A stretch of DNA of 64,000 bases from Anastatus disparis (GCA_017163975.1 JAFFSR010000309.1:124001-188000); one strand, 5' to 3'; numbered from the stretch's first letter, positions 1-13,659 are shown. The notes: a model not told the origin generated them from the letters alone. Numbers and translations: made by a program.

Positions 1-190
1 GGTTGATTGTTGGTCACAAAAGTGGCTGACCATCCATCGGTAGTCAAAGTTTTCGGTATGATGGGTCCGACAGTCTAGCCTGATGTAATGTTTTAAACAG
101 GTACCGGGCTGGGCTCCTTCGACATCATCATATAAAAAAGGTTAATCATATAGAGGACAATATCCTTTATATATTAATCTTTTTTTTTTA
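1..190 (+). mobile_element. SINE, 3' portion (cut by window edge)
   Basis: This stretch matches the 3' two-thirds of the SINE at 5370-5725 with few differences, including the same end (GAGGACAATATCC followed by a T/A-rich tail). The tRNA-like head would lie left of the window. It is non-coding and would depend on LINE enzymes to move. Confidence 0.75.
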
Positions 191-545
191 ATAAATAAAA
201 AAAAATATATTAATAAAAAATAGCCAAATGTTTAGAAATAAAATAATGAAAACAATATTATAATACGGTGCCCTCCATATGAGGAATTAAACAAACATAA
301 ATTCAATAATAACGTTAATAATGCTTACATACCCGCAAAGCAATAAAAAGTTGTTGTAAAGCATATGCGACGTTATTAATTAGGGTCACAATTTGGCAAT
401 TATTCAGAATATTTTGAAATTCCGGTGTCACGTTTGAATAAGACTGTTAAGGTAACATGTCTTACTTTGATTAAACAACCCCACGTATTCTGAAGTAATT
501 AAGAAATCCAATTCAAAATAAAACTAATAAATATAATCGTGTTTA

Positions 546-606
<61 letters not shown>

Positions 607-825
607 TAATAATATTTTACATTTCAAATAATTTGATTGTGAAAAAAAAAAATTTTACAACACTATTGTTTTCATATTTTAATAAAAACATAAATTATAT
701 AAATATTTATAAATTTATTTTTTTTTTAAATTTTTCAGTCCCACATTCCATTTTCCAAATTTTATTACAAAAGCCTATTTCCGCAAATACAGTCGCATAT
801 AAGGTTATTTTACTCCAGATTTAAT
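191..825. other. AT-rich spacer with a TA microsatellite
   Basis: No credible gene. The short open frame near 633-824 is low-complexity Phe/Ile/Asn sequence without domain character. The only defined feature is the TA run at 550-599. Confidence 0.6.
550..599. repeat. (TA)n microsatellite
   Basis: Uninterrupted alternating TA for about 50 bp. Confidence 0.95.
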
Positions 826-854
826 TTTCAATTGAAGAGCCGGATGCAATAAGG

Positions 855-1695
855 GGGTATGCGCTCGAAATGTGTATAAGAGTTGTCCCCTCGCGACTGA
901 AGCAGCTTTATAAAAAAAGTTGAAAATCAATTTTTAAAAAACACTGCCATGTAGAAAATAAAAAAACGCAACTTCTTTATAAGCAAAGTTTTTTTACTAC
1001 ATGTTTACTTTCGACGAAAAAAATTCAAAAATGACTTGTACAAAAAGTAATTTTTTATAAGTTTTTAAAACATAAATCGCTCTATTTGTTGATAATAATT
1101 TAATTAGAAAGTTAAAGAACATTTATTGACATACATTAACTTTGGTGACAAAAAGTATCGAGGAAAGTTTAAGTCTCGAAAAACTTGCAGCCAGAGATTT
1201 GTTCTTTAATATGTAAAAAAATTATTTGTAAAGTTTCAGATTTTTTTACTTAAAATTGACTGATTGAGAGTAGTTTATGTAATTTAGCGCGTAAAATCGC
1301 GCATGCGGTATTTGACGAACTTGATGACATCTAATGCGAATTTTTGTCTTCTAAACATCTAGTAAAAAAACTTTGCTTATAAAAAAGTTGCCGGGTTTTA
1401 TTCTCTACATGGCAGTATTTTTTAAATATTACATTATTAACCTGGGGTGGAAAGGCTGAATTTATGTAACGAGAGGTTTACAGCCCTTACAAGCCTTCGG
1501 CTCGGGCTGTAACGAGTTTCGTAAAACAGCATTTACACTAGAGGTAAATGATGATTATTTTCGTATGAGAGCCGAAAATGAGAAAAGAAGTAGCGATTTT
1601 GAGGTTAGAATGCGAAAAAATAAATTTTTGAACTTTTTTTATCTGCTTCAGTCGCGAGGGGCCAACACTTGTACACATTTCAAGAGCATACTTTA
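855..1695. repeat. Imperfect foldback (long inverted repeat)
   Basis: Outer arms at about 860-935 and 1620-1692 are inverted copies (CCCCTCGCGACTGAAGCAG in one, its complement in the other). Inner arms at 940-1003 and 1362-1425 are also inverted (ACTGCCATGTAGA and AAGCAAAGTTTTTTTAC motifs). The right arm carries about 190 extra bases (1426-1616). The overlapping open frames at 1538-1882 and 1565-1765 fall inside this structure and have no protein character. Confidence 0.75.
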
Positions 1696-1905
1696 TTCGA
1701 AAATTTATTTGAATATTATTATACAATTTAAATCTATTTATGAATGTATTGTAATCGTTGAGTAAATTTTGTATCTTTATTGTACAAAAAGTAAAAAAAT
1801 ACAACAAAAAATTTGTTGACAAACTTGTTGAAAATGTTGTCATTAAAATTTTATTGTTCTGACTCACTATTGATCGTTGCATTACGTTTCAAAAATTAAT
1901 AATAT

Positions 1906-3165
1906 CCCATATAGAAAAAATTTATGGAAATAATTGTAAATAAGTGTTAATAACTTTTATAAATGTAAATGACTGTAAATAACTGTTAATAAGTGTTAAA
2001 AAATGTCGAAAATGCGACATAAATAACAGTTATTTACAATTATTTACAATTATTCACTATTATTTACACTTATTTACAGTTATTTATATTTATTTACAGT
2101 TATTTACATTTATTCACATTTTTTACGATTATTCAAATTTATTTACTATTATTGTTTTTTACAGTTTTTTTTACAGTTTTTTACAGTTATTTACAGTTAT
2201 TTGCATTTTCGAAAATTTTCACAAAGGGTCACTTTTAGTTCGATTTTTGGGCATTTTTACTTACCATCCGTACACTAAATGTGATTATAGTATCTCACAT
2301 ACCCTGGAATTATTTTCTATACATAATCATTTAAAATTAGGTGAAAAAAATCTTCAATTTCAGCCTTGAAAAAGTCTGATAAATGCCCTAAAACCGAAGA
2401 TATGCTAATTCATAGCTACAAATATGAAGTATCAAATTAGTGAATCGTTAATAGTGTGCATTTGCAGTATTAAATTCAAGTAAGCATAATTTGGTTTTCT
2501 TATGAAATATATTTTCGGTTGAATCGGAAGATACTTACGTTGTGTTTAGTAAGATCATCAGGATCAAATATTAAATGCATCAGTAGCGATATCTGGAACT
2601 AATTTTTGTGAATACTAATCTTTGAAAATGTTCCATTGTTTAATTCATCATTTTGTAATCTATTTTTTTCATAATTTCAAAAAGATGAATCATTTATCAA
2701 CATATATTAATATATTTAATTTTTTTAACAAAAATGATACTGTAGTAGAATAATGTGAAATTGAAATAATTCTTCATAAAGTAATAAGCGAACAAAATAA
2801 ATAATATATTGCGAAGAAAAAATAATATAATCAAGAAACAAGTTCGCTCCCGGCACATAACAAAACTTACTATTGTTATATTGAGTATAAACCGAATTCG
2901 ATTGGTTATAGCAGTATTCTGATATACTGTTGTGAATGTGTGAATGGTTTAAGAACAATCGGTTCCTGTTCACATGTAGCAGCTGTAATATATTATTTAT
3001 CTGATGGTAGATACATTTCTAAAAAAATAAGACCAGCTGCAAAATTTAATAGTCATTAATAGTGAATAATAGTTATCTATGTCTCAATTTCAACATTTTT
3101 TAACACTTATTTACAATTATTCACTATTATTTACAGTTATTCACAGAAATTATTTCCATATGGGA
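1906..3165. mobile_element. MITE-like element with CCCATATGG ends and TTATTTACAG micro-repeats
   Basis: The left end is CCCATATAGAAA and the right end is TTTCCATATGGGA, inverted with respect to each other. Next to the ends the sequence is many irregular copies of GTAAATAACT (1930-2010), then the reverse complement TTATTTACAG (2025-2215), and again near 3060-3150. The central part (2216-3050) is ordinary AT-rich DNA, perhaps an insertion. A cleaner copy is at 53028-53840. Confidence 0.65.
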
Positions 3166-3712
3166 TTTTACGCAATAAAGGAATCAAATAGTAGATGTTG
3201 CAAAAGAATCTATTTCGTTTTTAGGCAATTTCCCATTTTAATTATGTTCATTTTATCAACTTAAAAAAAAGCGAAATTTGAGTTTTGAATAGAAATTTTT
3301 TTATATTATTTATCATATTTTATTGTTTTATACCTTAGCGGACGGTAGGATTTATGATTTTATAATCACGAATAATTATTTACAATATAATAACAAGCTT
3401 GGATTAACGGCTTTAGCAAATAACACATGTGCGATGTTATTATTTTCTGTGTTACTATTTTATCGCGTACGTATTCAGAAAGTGAAGTACAGCGCATCAA
3501 CTGCATGTACTGAAAAAAAGGATATATTTTCATACTAAATTACCAATAATTTTCTGTTTTGGAAAAATAAAAACTCTAAATTAATGAAGCATTGAATTTA
3601 AAAAAGTTACCACGTATAAGACATATGTAATAGTAACAGGATCGATTATCGGATGAAAAGTTAAGTCGTTCTTAGAAGATTTTTTTTTAAAATTTAGTTC
3701 ATTATTTGTATT

Positions 3713-4084
3713 TTAAGAGCAGGCCGGATTCGCTGTCCTTGTCCAATTGAGTTTTTTGTTATTTACTCAAGTATTAATCGGTGTATCTGCAAATTGAAGG
3801 TTAAGCGCAATAGATATTAATATTACAAATATGTATGCACAAGAAAAAAAAATCTACCGCTTTGTTTTTGAGAAACATAAACATAAACTTTCACTTCGGC
3901 GTTCCTTACTTTTCTCAAAAACAAAGCGGTAGAATTTTTTTTTCTTGTGCATAGATGTTCATAATAATAATATCTATTGCACTCGACCTTTAATTTGAAG
4001 ATACACCGATTAATACTTAAGTGAATAACAAAAAACTCAATTGTTACTCGGTCGGTATCAGATTCTACTCCGGCCTGGTCTTAA
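3713..4084. mobile_element. Palindromic TTAA-flanked MITE (GAGCAGGCCGGA ends)
   Basis: TTAA at 3713-3716 and 4081-4084 bracket inverted ends GAGCAGGCCGGA and TCCGGCCTGGTC. Nearly the whole element folds back: the arm around 3750-3870 pairs with 3925-4045, around a centre near 3880-3910. A TTAA target duplication is characteristic of piggyBac-like and some other cut-and-paste families. No ORF, so non-autonomous. A 3' end fragment of the same family is at 41921-41958. Confidence 0.85.
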
Positions 4085-4545
4085 GATATGTTTATATGAC
4101 GTTATCTAGCAAAACTTTTTCTTTTTAATATTATGAAACTTCCTAGTCGATAAGGAAGCTCGATAAAATTCATTATGCTTTATTTCTTCTAACTCGTATC
4201 TGAAATAAGCTAAATTTCAATATAATTTTTAAAATATTTTAAATAAAACGGTGAAATATCAAGCAGTAACTTTTAAAGAAATAAGATGAATAATTATTTT
4301 GATCCACCGCTAAAAAACAGAAAGATTACTTTCTTGGATAAAAGTAAAAAAAAAAAAATACGCAAACAAATAATGCTAAATTAATGATTAATTACAGCCA
4401 ATGCAACATCACTGAATGGAGAATTCTGTTTAATGAAGTAAAAAAAAAGAGAAAGAAAGGAAAAGTAATAGTTGCCGATTAGACTGTTTACGTAAATTCG
4501 ATGACATAACCCCCTTATTGTATCCGGCCCTTCAATTTTAATTCA

Positions 4546-5180
4546 TTATTCATTCAAATTATAATTTGCTTTTTTCTATATATTCTTAAGTTTTGCGATC
4601 CGAAATGTATTTAAGCAATTATATCAACATTTTACGATTTTAATTTTCATTTACAGAATTTGGAAAACGTTTAACAACTGCCTTTTAGAGTTGTGCTTTT
4701 TTTCTATTTTTATGAGATCAGAATCCAAAAATTTTTGTATTAGATAAACAATGACATACCACAATTCATTTTTTATAGGTATTCAGGTTAATGGCTTACA
4801 CTTTTCCTTTTAATTCACTTTCATAAAAATTCAATATAAATATCTTTACACATGTCTCGTAAAAAACAATTACTTTCACTTTTTTAGTACGTTTTTCAGT
4901 TTATTTTTCACAAATATTGTTTCACACTTTGATCGCAATAAAAAAAAACAGATCTCCAATATTTATTATTTTCTTATTACTAAAAAAATTTTTCTTTTCA
5001 AATAAGCATTTAACACGTGGCATTAAACATGTTGCGAAAGGTTATAGGTAGATTAATAAACAAGAAAAAGATGGAGTTGCCGGTTTAACAATATTCAACG
5101 TTCTGCACATGTAGTGCGCAACTTTTGAAACATTCCCGTCAGTATGCTACCTATTCGCGCTTCTTCGTGCTTTTATTATA
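4546..5180. other. AT-rich spacer, no feature seen
   Basis: No open frame with protein character and no recognisable repeat structure. Confidence 0.5.
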
Positions 5181-6040
5181 CACTGTAAAAAATTTTTCGG
5201 AACTTTACATCGCTGAGCATGGTAAGTATCGGGACCCTTGCTGAGCGTGTTAAATACACATAAAAATCGGTAAAATTACATGACCCATCGTTTCTAACTT
5301 ACATTCGATATAATTTAATAAAAAAAATACGTTGAACGTTTATTACTTATTACTCTGAAATTTAAGAGAGCGAGGGGGCGTAATGGATAGAGTTCTTGCC
5401 TTCAACGTGGTGGGCACAGGTTCGAATCCTGGCCAGGCACCTCTGACTTTTTTTCGAAAGAAAATTAGTGTATGGGCTACCCATATCGCAACTCTTAAAA
5501 AATTCGACCTCATTGAGTATCGGTTGATTGTTGACACACAAAAGTGGCTGACCATCCATCGGTAGTCAAAGTTTTCGGTATGGTGGGTCTGACAGTCTAG
5601 CCTGATGTAATATGTTAAACGAGTACCGGGCTGGACTCCCTCGACTTCATCATATAAAAAAGGTGAATCATATAGAGGACAATATCCTTTATATATTAAT
5701 CTTTTTTTTTTTAATTAAAAAAAAAAAAAATCTTTGAAATTTGAAAAGATTATTTAATAACTTTATGTTAAACATCAATTAATAAGAATAAAATATTTCT
5801 TATAGTGTTCAAAATGTGTTTCTGTTGTCGCGTATGTTCACGTATGTCATGTATTTTTACCGGACAGCCATGTTGATACTGACTGTAACATTACACTGTT
5901 AAGCACGGGGAAAATACCGCGATCGTAGTAGGACCTACGCTCAGCGATGTAAAGTTACATAAAAATGTAACTTCACATCGTTAAAGCATGTAATTATTTA
6001 CAGGAAACTGGTATAGTTACCAGAAAATTTTTTAACATTT
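5181..6040. repeat. Probable MITE split by a SINE
   Basis: An exact 18-bp inverted match, AACTTTACATCGCTGAGC, occurs at 5201-5218 and, reversed, at 5939-5956. Outside it, ACTGTAAAAAATTTTT on the left resembles the complement of AAAATTTTTTAACA on the right. The SINE at 5370-5725 sits between. A small inverted-repeat element interrupted by the SINE is the simplest reading. Exact ends and target duplication are unclear. Confidence 0.45.
5370..5725 (+). mobile_element. tRNA-derived SINE, full length
   Basis: The head resembles a tRNA with internal RNA polymerase III promoter boxes: an A-box-like segment around 5380-5392 and a canonical B box GGTTCGAATCC at 5419-5429 within a T-arm stem (CAGG/CCTG). 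The acceptor-stem sides GAGGGG and CACCTC can partly pair. A T-rich run follows at 5448-5456, then a body shared with the copy at 1-190, ending in a T/A-rich tail near 5711-5725. An isolated tRNA gene is ruled out because the same body continues 280 bp beyond the tRNA-like part and is repeated at the left edge. Confidence 0.85.
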
Positions 6041-6466
6041 TTTAATATTGTTTGTAGTTAAAAATTACGATTAAATAACAGACGTACAAACCTGGTAATA
6101 CCCTAAAATTGTGATCAAGGAGTCAAGAGGCCAATTAATTATAAGAAATAGAAGAATAAATAAAGTCATTCATTGATATTTGACTGAATTTAACATGTAC
6201 AAAAACCTTCTGTTTATTGTTGTCATTAAGGTAATGTGGAAAGGCATATTTTTTATAAATAATAACCGCCATTGCAGATTCCCAAATTTATTATCTTTAT
6301 TTTAAAATTTTACGAAATATCTCTGTATTAGGCTTTTTATTAGTTGAAATGAAACGCTATAATATAGAGATATATAAAAAAATTTTAAACTATAATGTGA
6401 GTTTTTTATATTTCCTTAATAAATGCAATGGTAACATATAAATATATTATATGGTACCAATTTTAG
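6041..6466. other. AT-rich spacer ending in a possible splice acceptor
   Basis: Nothing coding is visible. The last bases, ending TTTTAG at 6461-6466, are an acceptable 3' splice site for the exon-like island that follows. Confidence 0.4.
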
Positions 6467-6566
6467 TTACCCGGTATCTGATTTGAATCTTCGTGAAATG
6501 GACCTGCCGACGAAGAGGAAAAAAGCTGACAATGAAACATCGAGCATCTATAGTACTACCGAAAAT
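6467..6566 (+). CDS. Candidate internal exon of an unknown host gene
   Basis: A 100-bp island, clearly less AT-rich than its surroundings, is open in one frame. It encodes a polar, charged segment with a basic cluster (PTKRKKAD) that could be a nuclear localisation signal, followed by a Ser/Thr-rich stretch (ETSSIYSTTEN). It is preceded by CAATTTTAG and followed exactly by GTAAGT (6567-6572), a consensus splice donor. Length is not a multiple of three, so flanking exons would have to complete the phase. No homologue is recognised and no other exon was found nearby. If real, much of this window would be intron of one long gene. It could also be a chance open stretch. Confidence 0.4.
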
Positions 6567-7132
6567 GTAAGTTCGCTTTCTATTGAAAATTGATATCTTG
6601 ACAAAGAAAAAGTGAACTTTGATGCAAAATGTTTATTAGTCATTTTCTTTATATCATATAAAAAAGACGAAATATTTAAATATTGGTTTTAATCGTAAAG
6701 ATAATAAGTTTATGAGTTACAATTAAATGAATTTAAGTATTTTCTTTCATAAAAAATTTTATAATTAATGGATGACTAGTTGCGGATTCACCTGTTTTTT
6801 TGTTATGAATTGAGTTTTGCTTTCTCATAGAGAGTGCATTGTATCGATAAAAAAAAATATTTTTCTATTTTTTTTTTTATTATTTTTTACATATTTTAAC
6901 TTAGGAAGTCGAAAAAAGTGCTTACCAGAAAATGTATGTATGTATGCGTGTGTGCATTTATTTAACTGATTGGACCTTGAAAACTACTCGATTAATTTGT
7001 TTAAAATTTTGCATGAAATTAATTTTTTTTCCAACTTTGAGGAAAGCTACAGAGAATTGGTTTTCTTATTGTAAATTACTCGAAGATATTTTTTAAAAAT
7101 TGATGGATATTATTTTTTTTTAAATTAATGGA

Positions 7133-7480
7133 TACCTGGTGAGAAAAATCAGGTGACAAATCAGCTGATTTCTCAGGTGATTTATCATGCCAAAACATGT
7201 AACGATATTTTTGGTTTTTACACGTTCCAAGCAATGCTTAGTCAATTCAAAATGATTTTTGAAATTTTTGAACTACAAAATTTTTTTATAAAATTAGTCA
7301 AAATTTTTTCTAAGACCAAATTATCTAAAAAATTTTTTAAGTTCAAAAATTTTTTAAATTTTCAAAAACTTCTGCAATGACTAAGTATGGTTTGAAACGT
7401 GTAAAAGTAAAAAAATCGTTACATGATGTTTTTGCATGATAAATCACCTGACAAATCAGGTGATTTTCTTTAACACGGTA
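7133..7480. mobile_element. Palindromic MITE with AATCAGGTGA ends
   Basis: Inverted ends TACCTGGTGAGAAAAATCAG and the complement of TCAGGTGATTTTCTT...CACGGTA flank a foldback body; TTTTTACACG on the left pairs with CGTGTAAAAG on the right. It is the same family as 24022-24398. The open frame at 7153-7380 is a by-product of the AT-rich stem. It is inserted in the older 165-bp-monomer element. Confidence 0.8.
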
Positions 7481-7811
7481 TTATTTGCGATTGCTCAAAA
7501 AAAAATCTGAAAACTGATTTTCCTACCGTACTTTTAATTTTAGAGATTTTAGGAATTATTAAAAAAAATATTTCTGTTTATTTAGCCAATAAGATCTTGA
7601 AAACTACCCAATATATTTGCTTACAAATTTTCATACAGTTTATCTTTTTGTCTAACTGGTGCGGGAGCTATTAAGAATTGGTTTTCTTAACGCAATTTTA
7701 ATTTTAGAGCATTTTAAAAATTTAGAAATAAAATTTTATTTTTCATTTTTTTTTCTATTTTACGTAAACTATTTGTTGGATTAGCTCCTAAATTTTAATA
7801 CAATTTATTCG

Positions 7812-8200
7812 TTAAGAAGGGGCCGAACTATCTGTCTTTGTCTAATAGCGTTTTTCATCATTTATGTAAACACTATCCGGTATAACAAGAAAAAAATAGC
7901 AGCCCCCGCTAGATATTAGTAAAATAAGTAAATTTTGTAATAATAACCAAATTTTTTCACTGCGTAGTTTTTGAATAATTAGAGACCTACCAAAAGAAGA
8001 TAGGTTATATTCTAGATTGCTAGTAGGTCTCTAATTAGTCAAAAACTATGCGGTAAGAAATTTGGTTATTATTACAAAATTTACTTATTATACTAATATC
8101 TAGCGGGGGCTGCTATTTTTTTCTTGTTATACCGGATAGTGTTTACATAAATGATGAAAAACGCTATTAGACAAAGACAGATAGTTCGGCCCCTTCTTAA
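7812..8200. mobile_element. Palindromic TTAA-flanked MITE (GAAGGGGCCGAACTAT ends)
   Basis: TTAA at both borders (7812-7815, 8197-8200). The two halves are near-perfect inverted copies, roughly 7816-7990 against 8020-8196, including CTAATATCTAGCGGGGGCTG. A second copy with the same ends is at 43624-44012. Non-coding, so mobilised in trans. Confidence 0.88.
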
Positions 8201-8311
8201 CATCTGAAGAAAACAAGCTCTTGAAAACTAATTTTCTTAGCGTAGCTGTAATTTTAGAGCATTTCAAAGACTAGGACTAATTTTCCATTTATTCAAATAA
8301 ATTTCTTTTTT

Positions 8312-8766
8312 AAACGCTTTTATTTAACTTGACTGCCTCTGAATATGTTCTCAAATCTTGCGAATGAAAATTAACGTACTTCCCATTGACTTAGAAGGCT
8401 GAAATTTTCAGAATATATGTATTTTGCATGATAATACATGATTCTATAATTATTTTTAAAATTTTTCATAATTAAATATTTATCATATGTAAGCAATATT
8501 ATATAGCCAGCGCTATCCGACTAATCGGCCTCTCTTCTTTGTGTGGCTATTCGTAACAGCTACTCAATTCTCAGTAAAAGTTTATACATATAGGCGTTAC
8601 TGAGAAAATGTATACAAGTGTGTGTGTTTTGCAAAAACACACTTGTGTATACGTTTACGTATATATAAGTATACAAATATGTACGTATGTGCCTGGACGT
8701 TTGTATACTCATGTAATATTTAAAATTAAAAAAAAATATTTAAAAAAAATGCTTTTATTTAACGTT
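8312..8766 (+). repeat. 455-bp dispersed repeat, copy A
   Basis: It starts AAACGCTTTTATTTAAC and ends GCTTTTATTTAACGTT, so its ends are direct rather than inverted repeats. It contains an inner inverted pair at 8608-8650 (TGTATACAAGTGTGTGTG against CACACTTGTGTATACG). Copies: 20308-20763 (same strand) and 40342-40814 (reverse). The open frame across 8608-8790 lies in this repeat and has no protein character. Confidence 0.8.
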
Positions 8767-8767
8767 A

Positions 8768-9215
8768 AAAAAATTAATAGAAAAAAATAAATTTTAAAAA
8801 TTTAAAAAGAAACTAAAAAGTAAAAGGAAATAAATAAATAATAATTTTTAAAAAAACGCTTTTATTAAAAAACAAAAATTAAAAAAAATAAAAAATAATT
8901 CAAATGTATAATTATATTATAAATTATATTTCTGCCTAATATTTTATTGAAATTTTATATAAAAGCGTGGAGAATATAATTCTAAATGTTCTTTCAATAT
9001 TCTCCACGCTTTTATATAAAATTTCAATAAAATATTAGGCAGAAATATAAATTATATTATAATTATACATTTGAATTATTTTTTATTTTTTCTAATTTTT
9101 GTTTTTTAATAAAAGCGTTGTTTAAAAAATTATTATTTATTTATTTATTTATTTTTACTTTTTTGTTTTTTTTTTAAATTTAAAAAATTTTTTTTTTTTT
9201 TATTAAAATTTTAAT
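8768..9215. repeat. AT-rich long hairpin, copy A
   Basis: A near-perfect palindrome. The core 8855-9119 runs from AACGCTTTTATT to AATAAAAGCGTT, with centre near 8985 between two GGAGAATAT/ATATTCTCC blocks. AT-rich flanks extend the complementarity to about 8768 and 9215. The CGCTTTTAT motif also occurs at the ends of the adjacent 455-bp repeat, suggesting that the two form one composite. Copy B is at 20765-21128, next to the other 455-bp repeat. Confidence 0.8.
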
Positions 9216-9243
9216 TACGAATCTTTTCAAATGATCAAATAAA

Positions 9244-11393
<2,150 letters not shown>

Positions 11394-12989
11394 AAAACAA
11401 AGAAAATATCGAAAGGGTCCAATGGAAGTTGAGGATTTGCAAACATTCGAAAAGAATCGTTTAACGGTGGGTGGCATGTATTTTTTATCAATGGATTTTT
11501 TCTCTCGCTTAACACATATATTGAAAATATGGGATCAAATAGGTACCATTTAAAATGTAAGCTAGTCCTTCATCATAAAAAGAAAATTGGTCTTTTCAAG
11601 GCATATGTATGTGCATATAAAGTGTATTTTTTGGTACAATGCATACATCTTACTCATTTTCTACTTTTTTTGAATTTCTTACACTAAATTGAAGAAGACT
11701 TAAAAACGAAATGAAAAAAAATTAAATTAACCTAAATCCATTGAAAATTGATGAAACGGTAGTCTTCTAAAGTTATTGTTAATATTTTCCATTTAGATGT
11801 ATAGTTTTTGTATGCTATAGAAAATGTGCATATCATTTTGCTATTTTAATATTTCCGAAAAAATACGTGTATCCTTATTTTTAGAGTAAAGTAATATACT
11901 CCATTGGCGCAATGATCGGTAACTTAAATGTATACAGGCTATTCGATTTCAAATGAAATCAGTAATTGTCTTTCTTTAATTTAATTTATATAACGGTAAG
12001 GGGAAATTGGTATTAAGGGAAAGTTGGGTAAAATTTATTGGAAATCATTCAATAAAATATAGATAAATTGATATTTATAGCATTAAGTACAATATTTGTT
12101 TTTATTTAATATCTAGTTAACTTAAAATGAAGTTACTTAATCGAAAATGCATTTACCAAAAATGTTAGTGAAAATTTACCGAAGTGTTTCATTTCATTCA
12201 CACAGGATAAAATGTGGGGTTCAACGGGATATTCTTTTCAAAACCAATTCAAAGCCGTTTAAAACATTTTAGACAAAATAAAAGCTGTTGAAACGTTGTT
12301 TAATCAAGAAAATTTTATTAGAATTTCTTAAGTGACATTTTTTTAATAAAATTTAATCATTTTTATCTATCTACTGTTAAAAGATAAATTTTCTTTTTTT
12401 TTAATATTATATTCGATAGGATTGCCTTTTGTATATTAAATAGATCAGAACCCTTGTGAATCAAAACTTTTTATTTCCAACATTTTTAATGGTCGCAGAT
12501 ACTATCAATACATTAAAAAACCAGAATATTTCTAAAATATTCCATTATACCCCGCAGTTAAGAAAAAAAATAACTATAAATTTTTGAGAATTACAAGTAA
12601 AATTAAATAATCGAAGTATGTTAAACTATTAATTAAAAAATAAATTAAAAAGTTTATGTACTTATTGACTATATAGATGGCTTAGACGATAATTATGCAT
12701 ACTATGACTGCTACGATGACATAGATCTGCTAACGTAAATAATTTTCTATCTCCATTATAGTGAACAGGAAACTATTGTTGGCTTACCAATCATATACAA
12801 AATAATAATAGAAATTTTATGGCTATTACATACATGGCACTAGTGGCAGCCGAGAAATTGAGAAAGTTTGTTTTACCCCACTATTCCGTTTTACGCCACA
12901 TTCTCCTATTTGAAATTTGCATTTTTTTGTTCTGTATGCTGATGGTAATAAAAGAATTATAATATTAAATATTATATTCATTAATTTAC
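11394..12989. other. AT-rich region without recognised genes
   Basis: No domain-bearing open frame and no clear repeat structure. A short Asp/Tyr-rich open stretch at about 12660-12730 is the only compositional oddity. Confidence 0.5.
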
Positions 12990-12992
12990 TTA

Positions 12993-13656
12993 CAAGAAGA
13001 GTGTTTCACCTTCGGGTCACTGTTTTTGCTCAAATTTTGGGAATGTTTTCTAGATGTAGAAACATGAAGAAAGCCACAATTTTAGAGGCCAACGCTCAAT
13101 ACTTCCCTAGTTACAGGCCATTGAATAAAATCACTAAAAAAGTCACTAAATTTTCAAACGCTTATAGTATCTCATTATTGTTAGCTAGAAGCTTATACCT
13201 TTTTTTTAAATAAAAGCTGAGCTTAAATCCTTTCGAAATAGCATCTATAGCATTACAAAATATCATTTTTCCCCAAAGTCAGAGCGTAATAAAGATTGGA
13301 CCTGAATTTTTTGTTTGAAACATTAATTAATAATAAAAGCTAAAATCGGGTTCAATCTTTATTACGCTATAACTTTGTGAAAAAATAATATTTCGATATG
13401 CTATAACTACTATTTTAAAGGGATTTTAGCTCAGATTTCATTTAAAAAAAGGTTTAAGTTTCTAGCTAATAATGCTGAGGAACTATAAGCGTTTGAAAAT
13501 CTAGTAACTTTTTTAGCGATTTTCTTCAATGGCCTGTAACTAGGGAAATATTGGGCGTTGGCCTCTAAAATTTTGGCTTTCTTAATAATTCTGCATCCAG
13601 AGAATATTCCCAAAATTTGAGCAAAAACAGTGACCCGAAGGTGAAAACCCTCCTTG
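12993..13656. mobile_element. Palindromic MITE with TTA target duplication
   Basis: TTA at 12990-12992 and 13657-13659 flank ends CAAGAAGAGTGTTTCACC and GGTGAAAACCCTCCTTG. The halves are inverted copies over most of 664 bp, with CCTTCGGGTCACTGTTTT on the left against AAAACAGTGACCCGAAGG on the right. The termini resemble those of the 704-bp palindrome at 36225-36928, which has a TAA duplication. A 3-bp TWA duplication is the hallmark of PIF/Harbinger elements. The two open frames (12917-13213 plus, 13431-13703 minus) translate alike because they are the two arms. Confidence 0.8.
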
Positions 13657-13659
13657 TTA

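Larger units (their letters stand above)
826..4541. mobile_element. Composite element bounded by inverted GAAGRGCCGGATRCAATAAG ends
   Basis: The sequence at 828-858 (AATTGAAGAGCCGGATGC, then AATAAGGGGG) recurs inverted at 4509-4541. This suggests a 3.7-kb element or a pair of related element ends. Inside lie a foldback (855-1695), a TTATTTACAG-type element (1906-3165) and a TTAA palindrome (3713-4084), so most of the length is later insertions. TTAATT occurs just outside both ends and could be a target duplication. No transposase is visible. Class is unassigned. Confidence 0.45.
6819..8300 (+). mobile_element. 165-bp-monomer element, diverged and truncated copy
   Basis: It starts with GCTTTCTCATAGAG (6819-6832), the end of the elements at 9270-11393 and 21890-23985, followed by the same ATTGTATCGATAAAAAA and a TGTATG-rich stretch. 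Diverged monomers follow, each with an ACTACTCGAT-like and a TTTTAGAGCATTTT-like block. Two MITEs (7133-7480, 7812-8200) have inserted into it, dating it as older than both. The right inverted end is missing: the sequence runs into the 455-bp repeat at 8312. Confidence 0.7.

Noticed and set aside
5370..5445. Stand-alone tRNA gene
   Set aside because: A good B box and T arm exist, but the anticodon arm is irregular and the sequence continues as a SINE body that is repeated at 1-190.
12660..12735. Short Asp/Tyr-rich coding segment
   Set aside because: Only about 25 codons, no clear acceptor or start, and it ends in a stop just where a weak GTAAAT lies; likely chance.
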